A stretch of DNA of 64,000 bases, from assembly GCF_030052815.1 (NCBI RefSeq), contig NC_079499.1, positions 74,043,760 through 74,107,759 of the forward strand. The letters run 5' to 3'. Below, one piece after another: positions 47,001 to 58,847 of the stretch (its first letter is position 1; every line of letters starts with the position of its first letter). The translations under genes were made by a program, and so were the position numbers. A model generated the notes under the pieces. It was not told the DNA's origin and made no database searches. It worked only from the letters and a program-made list of their open reading frames with translations. The stretch comes from Hevea brasiliensis. Its lineage: Eukaryota; Streptophyta; Magnoliopsida; Malpighiales; Euphorbiaceae.

Positions 47001-48447
47001 TGAAAGAACGGAAGCATGAAAAACACAAGTTTATGCCATTGAATTCAAACCTTTCACCTAGGGTCACATGCATCATGTAAGATTTATTTTTATCTATTTG
47101 ATTTCAATGATAAACAACATATTAAAACTCTTTTAATATGTTTTTTGGATCTATATTTTCCATTTAAGATTTTAAAATGAATCAGATTAATTTTAGAACT
47201 CTAGATTAAATCAAGAACGATTACACTAACCTCTTGATGCACTGCAGCGTATTTGCGCCTTTGAGATTCATCTTTAGGACACCAAATGTTATCCCTCTAG
47301 CTTGTCCACACCAAGAACACCTATGGCAGCCCTTGAACAGCTTCTAAAGCTTTTTCTATTAATTAGAAATTCAAGTTCTGCCTTTTAAGAGATTAGAGAT
47401 GTAAACAGGACACTAGAAACAATTTCTAGTATTTTTAATTCAAGAGATTGATGGATAATCTCTTTGAATTGAAGAGACATGAAGAGGAAGAGAGGGAGAG
47501 CTCCCAAAATGGCGTGACAAAGGAGTGTGGCTGCTGGTTGTGTTTCATTTTTCTCACAACAACACTTATATAGCTAGGTTAACACATTAAACCCTTGCCA
47601 CATGTCACCCTTTGATTAGCTATAGGTTTAAGTGACCCAATCATATTGTGCCAAGTGTCAAACCTATATTTAATCTTAATTTTAAGCATCTTACATGATT
47701 AAAAGACACTTGGCAAGCTTATGTGTAATGCCATGTGTCACCATCTCATGGTGCCACGTGTCACACTGCGAAATGATCAAAATGCCCCTGTGCCTTAATT
47801 TTGAGTTCTTGACCCAAAATAATTATTTCTCTTCTTCTAATTAATTTATATCAAATATAAATTAATTAATTAATCTCTATTAATTAATTTCTCATTAATT
47901 AAATTCATATTTAAACACTTTAAATATAAATTTAACTTATACTATACATCCAATAATCTAGATTTAGTTTCAAGTAATGCTAGGGAATTTGCAATTTAAT
48001 TGCAAACCAAACCTATTTAATTAATCAATTAAACTCTTTAATTAATTAATTAAATCATATTTAATTATGTGATAGCTTGTGTATGTGTGTGACTTACTAG
48101 GCTCATCACTAATTGGCAATGAGATGTGATATCAACTCTTAATACCATCAGAACTCTTTCTACCATAAATGATTTCTCTAAATCATTTTATGCACCTCAT
48201 AGACCATGGTTAACAACTAGCATAGTATGCCATGGACACCCAATTATAATAAGGTTTACCTTAAATGAACCTATAATCATATGTTTCCATGCACTAGAAT
48301 CTCTCTGTTACAAAATCCCAACTCAAGCTGGAGTCATGGTTTATGTCAAACTCTATTTGCTATGAATATTATGTTCTTTTTTAATTCTAGTTCTTGATTA
48401 AAAAGATTTTCTCATCAGAAACTCTTTTTTGATTAAATCTATCTTAT
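47001..48447 (-). repeat. Truncated 3' LTR of copia E2
   Basis: It matches 53506-54904 and breaks off after AAATCTATCT, so about 660 bp including its U3 start are missing. A minus TATA box TATATAAG is at 47565-47572. Confidence 0.88.
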
Positions 48448-48525
48448 TTGGCAAAGGGGACTGTGTTGGGGATCGGCTTCAAAGTTTATTAATTTAGGGG
48501 GATCGGCCAAAATATGGTGTCGACA
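48448..48525 (-). repeat. Isolated tip of a Tat LTR inside E2
   Basis: TTGGCAAAGGGGACTGTGTT and onward to GTGTCGACA matches the last 78 bp of both Tat LTRs. It abuts ATACT and the RNase H frame at precisely the position where the Tat element entered E1. Confidence 0.9.
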
Positions 48526-49113
48526 ATACTCAGCCTCGGTAGTGGAATCTGCAGTCGTGCTATATTTGGAACTCTTCCAATTGACTGCACCTCCATTACA
48601 AATGAACACATATCCAGAGATAGACTTTCTATCATCGATATCTGATTGGAAATCAGAATCAATATAACCATCCAATTACATGTCTCCACCTCCATATATC
48701 AAGAATAAATCCTTAGTTCTTCTCAAGTACTTAAGGATATTCTTGACCGCTATCCAGTGTTCCAAACCTGGATTGGATTGATACCTGCTAGTCAAACTAA
48801 TAGTATATAAGATATCTGGCCTAGTACACAACATTCTATACATTAAACTTCCAATAGCCGAAGCATATGGAATCCTGACCATCTTATCTCTTTCTTCCGG
48901 TGTCTTTAGAGACATCTATTTAGAAAGATGGATACCATTTATCACTGGTAACAATCCTCTCTTGGAATCAAACATGTTAAACCTCTTTAACACCTTTTCC
49001 AAGTATAAACTTTAGGATAAACCAATTATTCTTTTTGCTCTATCTCAATAGATGCGAATCCCAAGAATATAGGTTGTCTCCCCTAAGTCTTTCATGGAGA
49101 ATGTATTTGACAA
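48526..49113 (-). pseudogene. Copia E2 RT C-terminus and RNase H N-terminus
   Basis: Frames here carry SLYLEKVLKRFNM, KTPEERDKMVRIPYASAIGS and DGYIDSDFQSDIDDRKSISG to TTEAEY, then run into Tat LTR. Several stops and a shift near 49115 and 48676 break the reading. The RNase H catalytic C-terminal half is absent. Confidence 0.82.
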
Positions 49114-50883
49114 CTATATCTTTACAGTTGTCAACATACCTGTGTCATTACCCATCAACAGTATGTCATCCACATATAAGACAAGGAAAGTGATAGCACT
49201 GTCACTAACCTTCTTATACACACATGGCTCATCCTCATTTTTTATAAAACCAAAGGATTTAATGGCTTCATCAAAACAGATGTTCCAACTCCTCGAAGCT
49301 TGCTTTAACCCATAAATGGATCGCTTTAGCTTGCATACCTTGGAACCATCTTGGGATTCAAAACCCCTAGGTTGTTTCATAAAAATGTTTTCTTCAATGT
49401 ATCCATTGAGAAAAGTTGTTTTGACATCCATCTGCCAAATCTCATAATCATAGTATGCAGCTATTGCTAATAGAATCCTAATTGATTTAAGCATTGCGAG
49501 AGGCGAGAAAGTCTCCTCATAGTCGATTCGTTGCCTTTGGCGAAACCCTTTCGCTACTAGCCTTGACTTATAGGTCTCTACCTTTCCATCAGAACCAATT
49601 TTCTTCTTAAAAACCCATTTGTTCCCTATAGGTACAATACCTTCAGGTGGGTCAACAAGATCCCAAACTTGATTCTTATACATGGAATCAATTTTGGATT
49701 TCATAGCATTAATCCATTTTGAAGAATCTTTATCTGATATAGCTTCTTCATAGGTAAGTGGATCATCTCCATGATCTACTTCTTCATAAGTAGACAACTC
49801 TTGTTCTTCTTCATGAAGGAAACCATATCTCACTGGTGGGTGAGATACCCTGGTTGTTCTACGAGGAACAGTTGTAGATGTTTCATTAATGGGTATAGGT
49901 CGACTAGATGGATCTATATCCATCTGATCTGTTGATTGGTCAGAATTCTCCAATTCCAACTCTATTTGCCTTCCTTTGCCTCCTTCTTGGACAAACTGTT
50001 GTTCAAGAAATGTGGCATCTCTACTTATCACAACCTTTTGTGAAGTAGGCAAATAAAAATAATATCCAAAACTATCTTTTGGATATCCAACAAATCGACC
50101 CTTTTCTGATCTAGTTTCCAATTTATCAGTGTTCAGCTTTTTGATATAAGCTGGATAACCCCAAATCTTAACATGCTTAAGACTTGGTTTTCTTCCATGC
50201 CATATCTCATAAGGTGTGGAAGAAACTAATTTTGATGGAATCCTATTCAGAATATACAAAGCTGATTCTAATGCAAATCCCCAAAAGGAGATTGGCATAT
50301 CAGTATAGCTCATCATGCTACATACCATATCCAATAGGGTACTATTTCTCATTTCAGATACACCATTCAGCTGTGGCGTTCCTGGAGGAGTCAGCTGGGA
50401 AACAATGCCGTGCTCTCTCAAGTATTCATCAAATTCAGTACTCAAATATTCACCTCCACGATCTGATCGAAGAGCTTTAATACTCTTTCCTATTTGATTT
50501 TCTACTTTAGATTTAAATTCTTTGAACCTTTCAAAGGATTCATGTTTGTATTTCATCAAATACAAATACCCAAACCTTGATTTATCATCAGTAAAGGTAA
50601 TAAAATAATGAAAGCCCCCTCTAGCCATTTCTTTAAATGGACCACATACATCACTATGTATTAGCTCCAAAATATTTTCAGCTCTTAGCCCTTGTCCAAC
50701 AAAGGGTGATCTAGTCATTTTGCCCTGAAGGCAAGATTCACAAGTAGGAGTAGGCTCAGAGCCCAATGAGGATAAAATCCCCATTTTCTCCAATTTTGCA
50801 ATCCTATCTTCTGCAATATGACTTAATCTTAAGTGCCAAATATATTTTGAATTTTTCACTTGATTTTCATTATGGCATTGCAT
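49114..50883 (-). pseudogene. Copia E2 integrase and reverse transcriptase
   Basis: This 589-codon frame is the longest open frame of the window. It holds the HHCC finger (H17, H22, C48, C51), integrase D78 (HSDVCGPF), D141 (SDRGGEY) and E177 (NGVSEM), the conserved target-capture region WGYPAYIKKL and FVGYPKDSFGYYFY, and RT from INAMKSKIDSMYKNQVWDL through QMDVKTTFLNG (D485) to LYVDDILLMGND (YVDD 570-573). The start is not natural: a deletion fuses it to the gag zinc-knuckle region. The frame closes after TGMLTTVKI. Confidence 0.9.
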
Positions 50884-50895
50884 TCTTTTAGATTG

Positions 50896-51733
50896 CTATA
50901 CTCTGGCCAGTTGAACCACTTTCTTACTGGCAATGGAAACACTTTCCTGTTGACAGTGGAAACACTTTCCTTTGCCTTTGACAGCTTTGGTCTTGCTTTT
51001 CTGTTTAGCTATTTTCTTAGAAGGACTAGGAATCTGAGATTTCTTTTTATTATTGCCCTTATTCTTGTTGGACTTTCCAGTAGAAGAAGATGCAATCAAA
51101 ACTACCTCTTTTCCTTTATTACCCGGCATATTCTTTTGGGCAATAACCAGCATGTTGAGTAAAGCAGCTAAGGTGCATTCCTGTTGAGTCATGGAAATTT
51201 GTCACCAAATCCCCAAAAGACTCAGGAAGGGACTGAAGGATCAAATCCGTCTATAGTTGGAAATCTATGTTGAAGTTAAGATGTTCCAACTGCTAAATCA
51301 GCTGAATCATCTTGTGGACATGATCCCAAACATTCTGTCTCTCAGACATCCTCATGCGGAACAGCTGCCTAGATATCTCATACCTAGCATTCCTACTGTG
51401 CTCACCATACAACTCTTGTAGGTGAAGGAGGATCTCACTCGCACTCTGCATGTTCTCATGCTGCTTCTATAACTCATTACTCATGGAAGCAAGCATGTAA
51501 CACTTAGCTCTCATATCATGCTCCTTCCACTTGTCCAGAGTTTCATGTTCCTCTTGAGTGGCCTCTGGAGGTAAGGGACCAGGAACATTTGAGTTTAGAA
51601 CATATCCTATATGTTCAAGGTTCAGAATAAGTTTCAAATTTCTTAGCAAATCAGAGAGATTAAGTCATGTCAACCTATTGCGATCAAGTATGCTTACAAG
51701 GATATTGGATGGTGGTGGTTGTTCTGTGCTCAT
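50896..51733 (-). pseudogene. Copia E2 gag, broken
   Basis: ATG 51733 opens MSTEQPPPSNILVSILDRN and meets TGA about 23 codons in, where E1 has GGA. Then follow NLKLILNLEHIGYVLNSNVP, KWKEHDMRAKCYMLASMSNE (UBN2-type copia gag) and further stops near 51467. The last part (51192-50896) ends KCFHCQ, the first half of the zinc knuckle, and is then out of register. About 600 bp with the knuckle's second half and the protease, present in E1, are missing. Confidence 0.82.
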
Positions 51734-53490
51734 TTTTATCAAAAAATTAACTGCAGAAAATAACCAGATTAATTAGTAAATGTATCATATAATTAACCAA
51801 AATGATTATAGTCTTTTAATCAAATTGGTCCTCCCACTAACTTAGCGATTCCTACACTTCCAAAGTAGAAAACGGAAATCCTAGTTGGATGGATTTCTAG
51901 TGGGTGATTGAATTCTTATAATTCTATTGATCATCCTCAGATACATCCGTTATTGGAATTACAATAAACTATAAGTGAGCAACTCCTTGCCCATCACATC
52001 TCATGTGAGGTTCAATCCTTTACCTAGCCCCTAATGCTCAAAATCTCAGGTACATCCATTATTGACTTATCTTGCATTAGTTAAGTTGATCCCATTGAGC
52101 CAGTAATTATGCAAATAATTTTAATGTCCTCAGGTACATCCAATATTGGCCACCAAACCATTTACATATTTACAACATCTCATGCTTAACAATTATTCTT
52201 AAGAAAATCTCTTAAATTAATTGCATCTTATGCAACTATTTAAAATTTCTTAAAATAATTGCCCCAATGGAGTGCCTATATTATAATTACTTTAATTATA
52301 GCATTTCCAACTTAATCATTTATTTGGAAGATTTTAGTCATCTTAATTACTATTAAGGTCTCACTTTACACATTATCCATTTAGCATGCATATACCATAT
52401 AATTGCATACATTCCCATACATCTCATGCACTCATGGATAAGCAGTAAATATGGTATGATCATGGACTTTCTAAGGGATTCAATTCTGAGCCACCAAGAA
52501 TTGAATCAGGGCATTCCTAGGTGCATTTCATTCATTCATTTTACAAGAGTTGCTGAAGGAGTACATAATCAACACTTGATCTTGAATTCCTCCCACTGGT
52601 CCCACTAATGCTCTTGACCTCCTTGAACTTCTTGCAATCCAATTACATAGTAATCCTTGGCATACCAAGGCGAATTTACAAGAACTTAAATAAATGAAAT
52701 TAGAACCCTAAAAAATTATTACAAACTTAATAATACATGCCCAAAATAAATTAAAATAAATTAATTAATTTACAATCCCAAAGAAACATAAAAGAAATAA
52801 ATCCAATCACATTGGTCTTTTATAGTCCATGATCATCCATCATGCATATCTCTATTTAACAATTAAATAAAACATACATACTTAAATTAAATTGAATATC
52901 TCATATTCAACTTAAAATTCCATATTTGAATATGATTCAAATAAATTTAAAAATTCAGATTTGAATCTCATTCAAACAAATTTAAAAATTTAGTTTTGAA
53001 TCACATTCAAACAACCTTAAAAATTCAGATTTGAATCACATTCAAACATTTCTTAAAAAATCAGATTTGAATCACATTCAAACATTTTTTAAAAAATTAG
53101 ATCTGAATATTATTCAATCAACTTTAAAAATTCAGATTTGAATATGATTCAAAGAACTTTAAAAGTTCAGATTTGAATCACATTCAAACAACTTTTAAAA
53201 TTCAGATTTGAATCACATTCAAATAATTTTTAAAATTCTTATTTGAATGATAATTTAATTGTGTGATTAAAATTACTAATTAAACAATTTAATTAGTCAA
53301 AGAATAGGCCTTAGATCATACAACAATTGCAGAATTAAAAGCCAAACCTTGAACCACCTATGGAAGCCAAACCATGAGCATCATTAATGGTGTTTTTCAA
53401 GCATGCTTGCAACCAGTAATAGATAAATCATCTCATGATCAAAACACACAATTAAATCATATAATCAACAATCTAAATGACAAATATAGT
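51734..53490 (-). other. Leader of copia E2 with palindromic repeat array
   Basis: No gene. Near 52900-53250 about ten units of 34-36 bp repeat CAGATTTGAATCACATTCAAA with AT-rich spacers; each contains the inverted repeat TTTGAAT/ATTCAAA. Near 51935, 52040 and 52130 a motif of the form CTCAGGTACATCCATTATTG recurs at about 100-bp spacing. The E1 leader has both arrays. Confidence 0.8.
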
Positions 53491-53503
53491 GGCTCTGATA
53501 CCA
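53491..53503 (-). other. Primer-binding site of copia E2
   Basis: The minus strand reads TGGTATCAGAGCC two bases after the 5' LTR end at 53506, matching initiator tRNA-Met. Confidence 0.9.
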
Positions 53504-53505
53504 AT

Positions 53506-55564
53506 TGAAAGAACAGAAGCATGAAAAACACAAGTTTATGCCATTGAATTCAAAATTTTCACCTAGGGTCATATGCATCATGCAAGATTTATTTTTATAT
53601 ATTTGATTTCAATGATAAACAACATATTAAAACTCTTTTAATATGTTTTTTGGATCTATATTTTTCATTTAAGATTTTAAAATTAATCAAATTAATTTTA
53701 GAACCCTAGATTAAATCAAGAACGATTACACTAACCTCTTGATGCACTGCAGCGTATTTGCGCCTTTGAGATTTGTCTTCAGGACACCAAAATGTTGTCC
53801 CTCTAGCTTGTCCACACCAAGAACACCTATGGCAGCCTTTGAACAGCTTCTAAAGCTATTTCTATTAATTAGAAATTCAAGTTCTGCCTTTTAAGAGATT
53901 AGAGATATAAACAGAACACTAGAAACAATTTCTAGTATTTTTAATTCAAGAGATTGATGGCCAATCTCTTTGAATTGATGAGAGATGAAGAGGAAGAGAG
54001 GGAGAGCTTCAAAATGGCGTGACAAAGGAGTTTGGCTGCTGGTTGTGTTTTATTTTTCTCATAACAACACTTATATAGCTAGGTTAACACATTAAACCCT
54101 TGCCACATGTCACCCCTTTGATTAGCTCTAGGTTTAAGTGACCCAATCACTTTGTGCCAAGTGTCAAACCTATATTTAATCTTAATTTTAATCATCTTAC
54201 ATGATTAAAAGACATTTGGCAATCTTATGTGTAATTCCATTTGTCACCATCTCATGGTGCCACGTGTTACACTGCGAAATGACCAAAAATGCCCCTGTGC
54301 CTTAATTTTGAGTTCTTAACCTAAAATAATTATTTCACGTCTTCTAATTAATTTATATCAAATATAAATTAATTAATTAATCTCTATTAATTAATTTCTC
54401 ATTAATTAAATTCATATTTAAACACTTTAAATATAAATTTAACTTTGCAATCTAATTGCAAACCAAACCTATTTAATTAATCAATTAAACTCTTTAATTA
54501 ATTAATTAAATCATATTTAATTAGGTGATAACTTGTGCATGTGTGTGACTCATTAGGCTCATCACTAATTGGCAATGAGATATGATATCAACTCTTAATA
54601 CCATCAGAACTCTTTCTACCATAAATGATTTCTCTAAATCAATTTATGCACCTCATAAACCATGGTTAACACCTAGCATAGCATGCCATGGACACTCAAT
54701 TAGTAATAAGGTTTACCTTAAATGAACCTATAATCATATGTTTCCATGCACTAGAATCTCTCTGTTACAAAATCCCAACTCAAGCTGGAGTCATGATTTA
54801 TGTCAAACTACATTTGCTATGAATATTATGTTCTCTTTTAATTCCAGTTCTTGATTAAAAAGATTTTCTCATCAGAAACTCTTTTCTGATTAAATCTATC
54901 TGTCCTGTCCAGGAACTTGAAACATCAAGAACAATTAAATGAACATAGGATTTTATCTCTGTTTAATTAGAGGAACAGATTCCATCTTGATCAACACCTA
55001 CCTCCATATATAACTAGTAGGAGCCAACACATGCCCATATACCCATACACAGTACAAGTATGAAATCAGTATCAAACTCAAACTACCTATATACAAGATA
55101 ACTATGCTCTCTCAGGTCTAAAGATTATATGCACTGATATGATTTATGATAAAACATTGACAAGAGTAAACTCCATGTGCTTGTCATAAGTGTCACTGGT
55201 TCGGCCTACTTATATCATGTATAAGTGTCTATCATGTTTGTTATATGGTGTGAGACTCACCATTCCATTTTATTTATATCTAATATAAATAACTTGGGAA
55301 CAAACATGAATACAATCTTTCTGGATAAATCATGTCCTTATTATGAAGTATCCTCGATTGTGAACCTTTTTATGATACTTTGTGCTAGAAATATTGTCAC
55401 TCATATTCTTAACAACTTAAGAATAATATTTCTAACAAAATATCAATGGACCTTTTCTATTACACATAAATATATTATGTAAACAGAAAAGTAGAAATGC
55501 CTTTTATTAAAAAATATGTACAAGATACATACTAAATGATATGCTCTAGGGCATACTACTAACA
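53506..55564 (-). repeat. 5' LTR of copia E2
   Basis: The 2059-bp LTR starts TGTTAGTAGTATGCCC on the minus strand at 55564 and ends at 53506. A TATATAAG box on the minus strand lies at 54070-54077. No gene is seen. Confidence 0.9.
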
Positions 55565-56040
55565 ATCTTATCTCTTTCTTCAGGTGTCTTTGGAGACATC
55601 TCTTTAGAAAGATGGATACTATGTCTCACTGGTAACAATCCTCTCTTGGAATCAAGCATGTTAAACCTCTTTAACACTTTTTCCAAGTATAGACTTTGGG
55701 ATAAACCAATTATTCTTTTTGCTCTATCTCTATAGATGCGAATCCAAAGAATATAGGTTGCCTCCCCTAAGTCTTTCATAGAGAATGTATTTGACAACCA
55801 TACCTTTACAGTTGTCAACATACCTGTGTCATTACCCATCAACAGTATGTCATCAACATATAAGACAAGAAAAGTGATAGCACTGTCACTAAACTTCTTA
55901 TATACATATGGCTCATCCTCATTTTTGATAAAACCAAAGGATTTAATGGCTTCATCAAAACGGATTTTCAAACTCCTCGAAGCTTGCTTCAACCCATAAA
56001 TGGATCGCTTTAGCTTGCATACCTTGGAACCATCGTGGGA
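55565..56040 (-). pseudogene. Copia E1 RT C-terminal part
   Basis: The minus frame 55992-55546 has LYVDDILLMGNDTGM (catalytic YVDD), FSMKDLGEATYILWIRIYRD and SLYLEKVLKRFNMLDSKRG. It ends at the TSD ATCTT and continues at 47000 beyond E2. A stop at about 56041 separates it from the upstream RT frame. Confidence 0.88.
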
Positions 56041-57129
56041 TTAAAAACCCCTAGGTTGTTCCATGAAAATGTTTTCTTCAATGTATCCATTGAGAAAAGC
56101 TGTTTTGACATCCATCTGGCAAATCTCATAATCATAGTATGCAGCTATTGCTAATAGAATCCTAATTGATTTAAGCATAGCAGCAGGCGAGAAAGTCTCC
56201 TCATAGTCGATTCCTTGCCTTTGGCGAAACCCTTTTGCTACTAGCCTTGCCTTATAGGTCTCTACCTTTCCATCAAAACCAATTTTCTTCTTCAAAACCC
56301 ATTTGTTCCCTATAGGTACAACACCTTCAGGTGGGTCAATAAGATCCCAAACTTGATTCTTATACATGGAATCAATTTCAGATTTCATAGCATCAATACA
56401 TTTTGAAGAGTCTATGTCTGATATAGCTTTTTCATAGGTAAGTGGATCATCTCCATGATCTACTTCTTCATGAGTAGATAACTCTTGTTCTTCTTCATGA
56501 AGGAAACCATATCTCACTGGTGGGTGAGATACCCTAGTTGTTCTATGAGGAATAGCTGTAGATGTTTCATCAATGGGTATAGGTTGACTAGATGGATCTA
56601 TATCCATCTGATCTGTTGGTTGGTCAGAATTCTCTAATTCCAACTTTATTTGCCTTCCTTTGCCTCCTTCTTGAACAAACTGTTGTTCAAGAAATATGGT
56701 TTTTCTACTCACTACAACCTTTTGTGATGTAGGCAAATAAAAATAATATCCAAAACTATCTTTTGGATATCCAAAAAATTGACCCTTTTCTGATCTGGTT
56801 TCCAATTTATCAATGTTCAGCTTTTTGATATAAGCTGGATAACCCCAAATCTTAACATGCTTAAGACTTGATTTTCTTCCATGCCATATCTTATAAGGTG
56901 TGGAAGAAACTGATTTTGATGGAATCCTATTCAGAATATACAAAGTTGATTCTAATGTAAATCCCCAAAAGGAGATTGGCATATCTGTATAGCTCATCAT
57001 AGTATGTACCATATCCAATAGGGTACGATTTCTCCTTTCAGATACACCATTCAGTTGTGGCGTTCCTGGAGGAGTCAGCTGGGAAACAATGCCATGCTCT
57101 CTCAAGTATTCATCAAATTCAGTACTCAA
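56041..57129 (-). pseudogene. Copia E1 integrase C-half and RT N-half
   Basis: The frame starts after a TGA that replaces the Arg of RSDRGG (CGA in E2). It holds EYLREHGIVSQLTPPGTPQL, the catalytic Glu in NGVSERRNR, WGYPAYIKKLNIDKLETRSE and RT motifs up to QMDVKTAFLNGYIEENIFM. A stop at 56041 follows QPRGF. Confidence 0.9.
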
Positions 57130-57150
57130 ATATTCACCTCCACGGTCTGA

Positions 57151-58281
57151 TCAAAGAGCTTTAATACTCTTCCTTGTTTGATTTTCTACTTCAGATTTAA
57201 ATTCTTTGAACTTTTCAAAAGATTCATGTTTGTATTTCATCAAATACAAATACCCAAACCTTGATTTATCATCAGTAAAGGTAATAAAGTAATGAAAACC
57301 GCCTCTAGCCATTTCCTTAAATGGACCACATATATCACTATGTATTAGCTCCAAAATATTTTTAGCCCTTAGCCCTTGTCCAACAAAAGGTGATCTAGTC
57401 ATTTTGCCTTGAAGGCAAGATTCACAAGTTGGAGTAGGCTCAGAGCCCAATGAGGATAGAATCCCCATTTTCTCCAGTTTTGCAATCCTATCTTCTACAG
57501 CATGACATAACCTTAAGTGCCAAATATGTTTTGAACTTGAGTTGGTTTTGACCATGGCATTGCATTCATTTAGATCACTTACATTCATTTTGTGTTTGTC
57601 ATTATTATCTAAATAATAAAGACCTTCATTCATATAACCCGAACCAATATATTTATTTCCAAAATAAATATTGCAAACATCATCTGTGAATTGAAATTCA
57701 TAGCCATTTCTAGTTAAACTAGATATAGAAATGATGTTCTTAAAAGCATCAGGTACATATAAAATATTATCCAAATACAAAACATGTCCAAACATGTAAA
57801 AAGATTTAGATCCTATGGCTAAAGCTTCAACAGTTGAACCATTGCCAATCCTGACTCTAACACCTTGAGAACGCAAGCTGCTACTATTTGCTAGTTCCTG
57901 CATATCAATAGAAATGTGAGAACTGGCACCAGTATCAAAAATCCAAGCTGTAGATGAACTATGAGTATCATCAGAATCTAAAAAACAAGATATGGACATA
58001 CCTTCCGAAGGTTTATCCTTCTTGTCCTTCAGAGAAGCAAGATACTCTGGGCAGTTCCTTTTCCAGTGCCCATCCTTCTGGCAGTGGAAACACTTTCCTT
58101 TGCCTCCATCAGCTTTAGTCTTCCCTTTCTGTTTAGCTAGGTTCTTGGAAGGACCAGGAATTTGAGGTTTCTTTTTCTTATTGCCCTTCTTCTTGTTGGA
58201 CTTTCTAGCTGAAGAAGATGCAATCAAAGCTACCTCTTTTCCTTTATTGCCCGGCATATTCTTTTGAGCAATAACCAGCAT
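57151..58281 (-). pseudogene. Copia E1 zinc knuckle, protease and integrase N-half
   Basis: This 376-codon frame contains, in order, a Lys-rich stretch, the CCHC knuckle CFHCQKDGHWKRNC (64-77), protease active site WIFDTGASSHIS (DTG at 116-118), the pre-integrase finger (H255, H260, C286, C289) and integrase Asp 316 in HSDICGPF. It is the only copy of the copia protease in the window. It ends at the CGA-to-TGA stop just before SDRGG. Confidence 0.9.
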
Positions 58282-58847
58282 GTTGAGTATTCCTGTTTAG
58301 TCATATGGAAATTCGTCACAAAATTCCCAAAAGACTCAGGAAGGGACTGAAGGAACAAATCTGTCTGTAGTTGGAAATCCATGTTGAAGTCAAGATGTTC
58401 CAACTACTCAATCAGCCGAATCATCTTATGGACATGATCCCTAATATTCTGTCCTTCAGACATCCTCATGCTGAGCAGCTGCCTAGATATCTCATGCCTA
58501 GCATTCCTACTATGGTCACCATACAACTCTTGTAAGTAAAGGAGGATCTCACTCGCACTCTGCATGTTCTCATGCTGCTTCTGTAACTCATTACTCATGG
58601 AAGCAAGCATGTAACACTTAGCTCTCATATCATGCTCCTTCCACTTGTCCAAAGTTTCATGTTCCTCTTGAGTGACCTCTGGAGGTAAGGGACTAGGAAC
58701 ATTTGAATCTAGAACATATACTATATGTTCAAGGTTCAGGACAAGTTTCAAATTTCTTAGCCAATCAGAGAGATTAGGTCCTGTGAACCTATTGCAATCA
58801 AGTATGCTTGCAAAGATATTGGATGGTGGTGGTTGTTCTGTGCTTAT
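58282..58847 (-). pseudogene. Copia E1 gag N-terminal part
   Basis: The gag frame matches E2: LDSNVPSPLPPEVTQEEHET, KWKEHDMRAKCYMLASMSNE, SASEILLYLQELYGDHSRNA (UBN2 domain). The start codon that is ATG in E2 reads ATA here (58847-58845). A stop follows HKMIRLIE near 58404, and a short deletion near 58290 shifts the frame before MLVIAQKN. Confidence 0.85.

Larger units (their letters stand above)
47001..55564 (-). mobile_element. Copia element E2, nested in E1
   Basis: It is flanked by the TSD ATCTT (46996-47000 and 55565-55569), exactly joining the RT of E1 across the insertion. Its LTRs (47001 to about 48447, truncated; 53506-55564) share the end variant TGAAAGAACGGAAGC or TGAAAGAACAGAAGC, distinct from E1. 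Internal order on the minus strand is primer-binding site, leader, gag, integrase, RT, RNase H N-terminus. Between RNase H and the left LTR stands a 78-bp Tat LTR tip; polypurine tract, RNase H C-terminus and the inner end of the left LTR are gone. Confidence 0.88.

Noticed and set aside
53491..53503. Fragments of tRNA genes (GGCTCTGATACCA and its complement)
   Set aside because: These are primer-binding sites beside LTR ends; no cloverleaf surrounds them.
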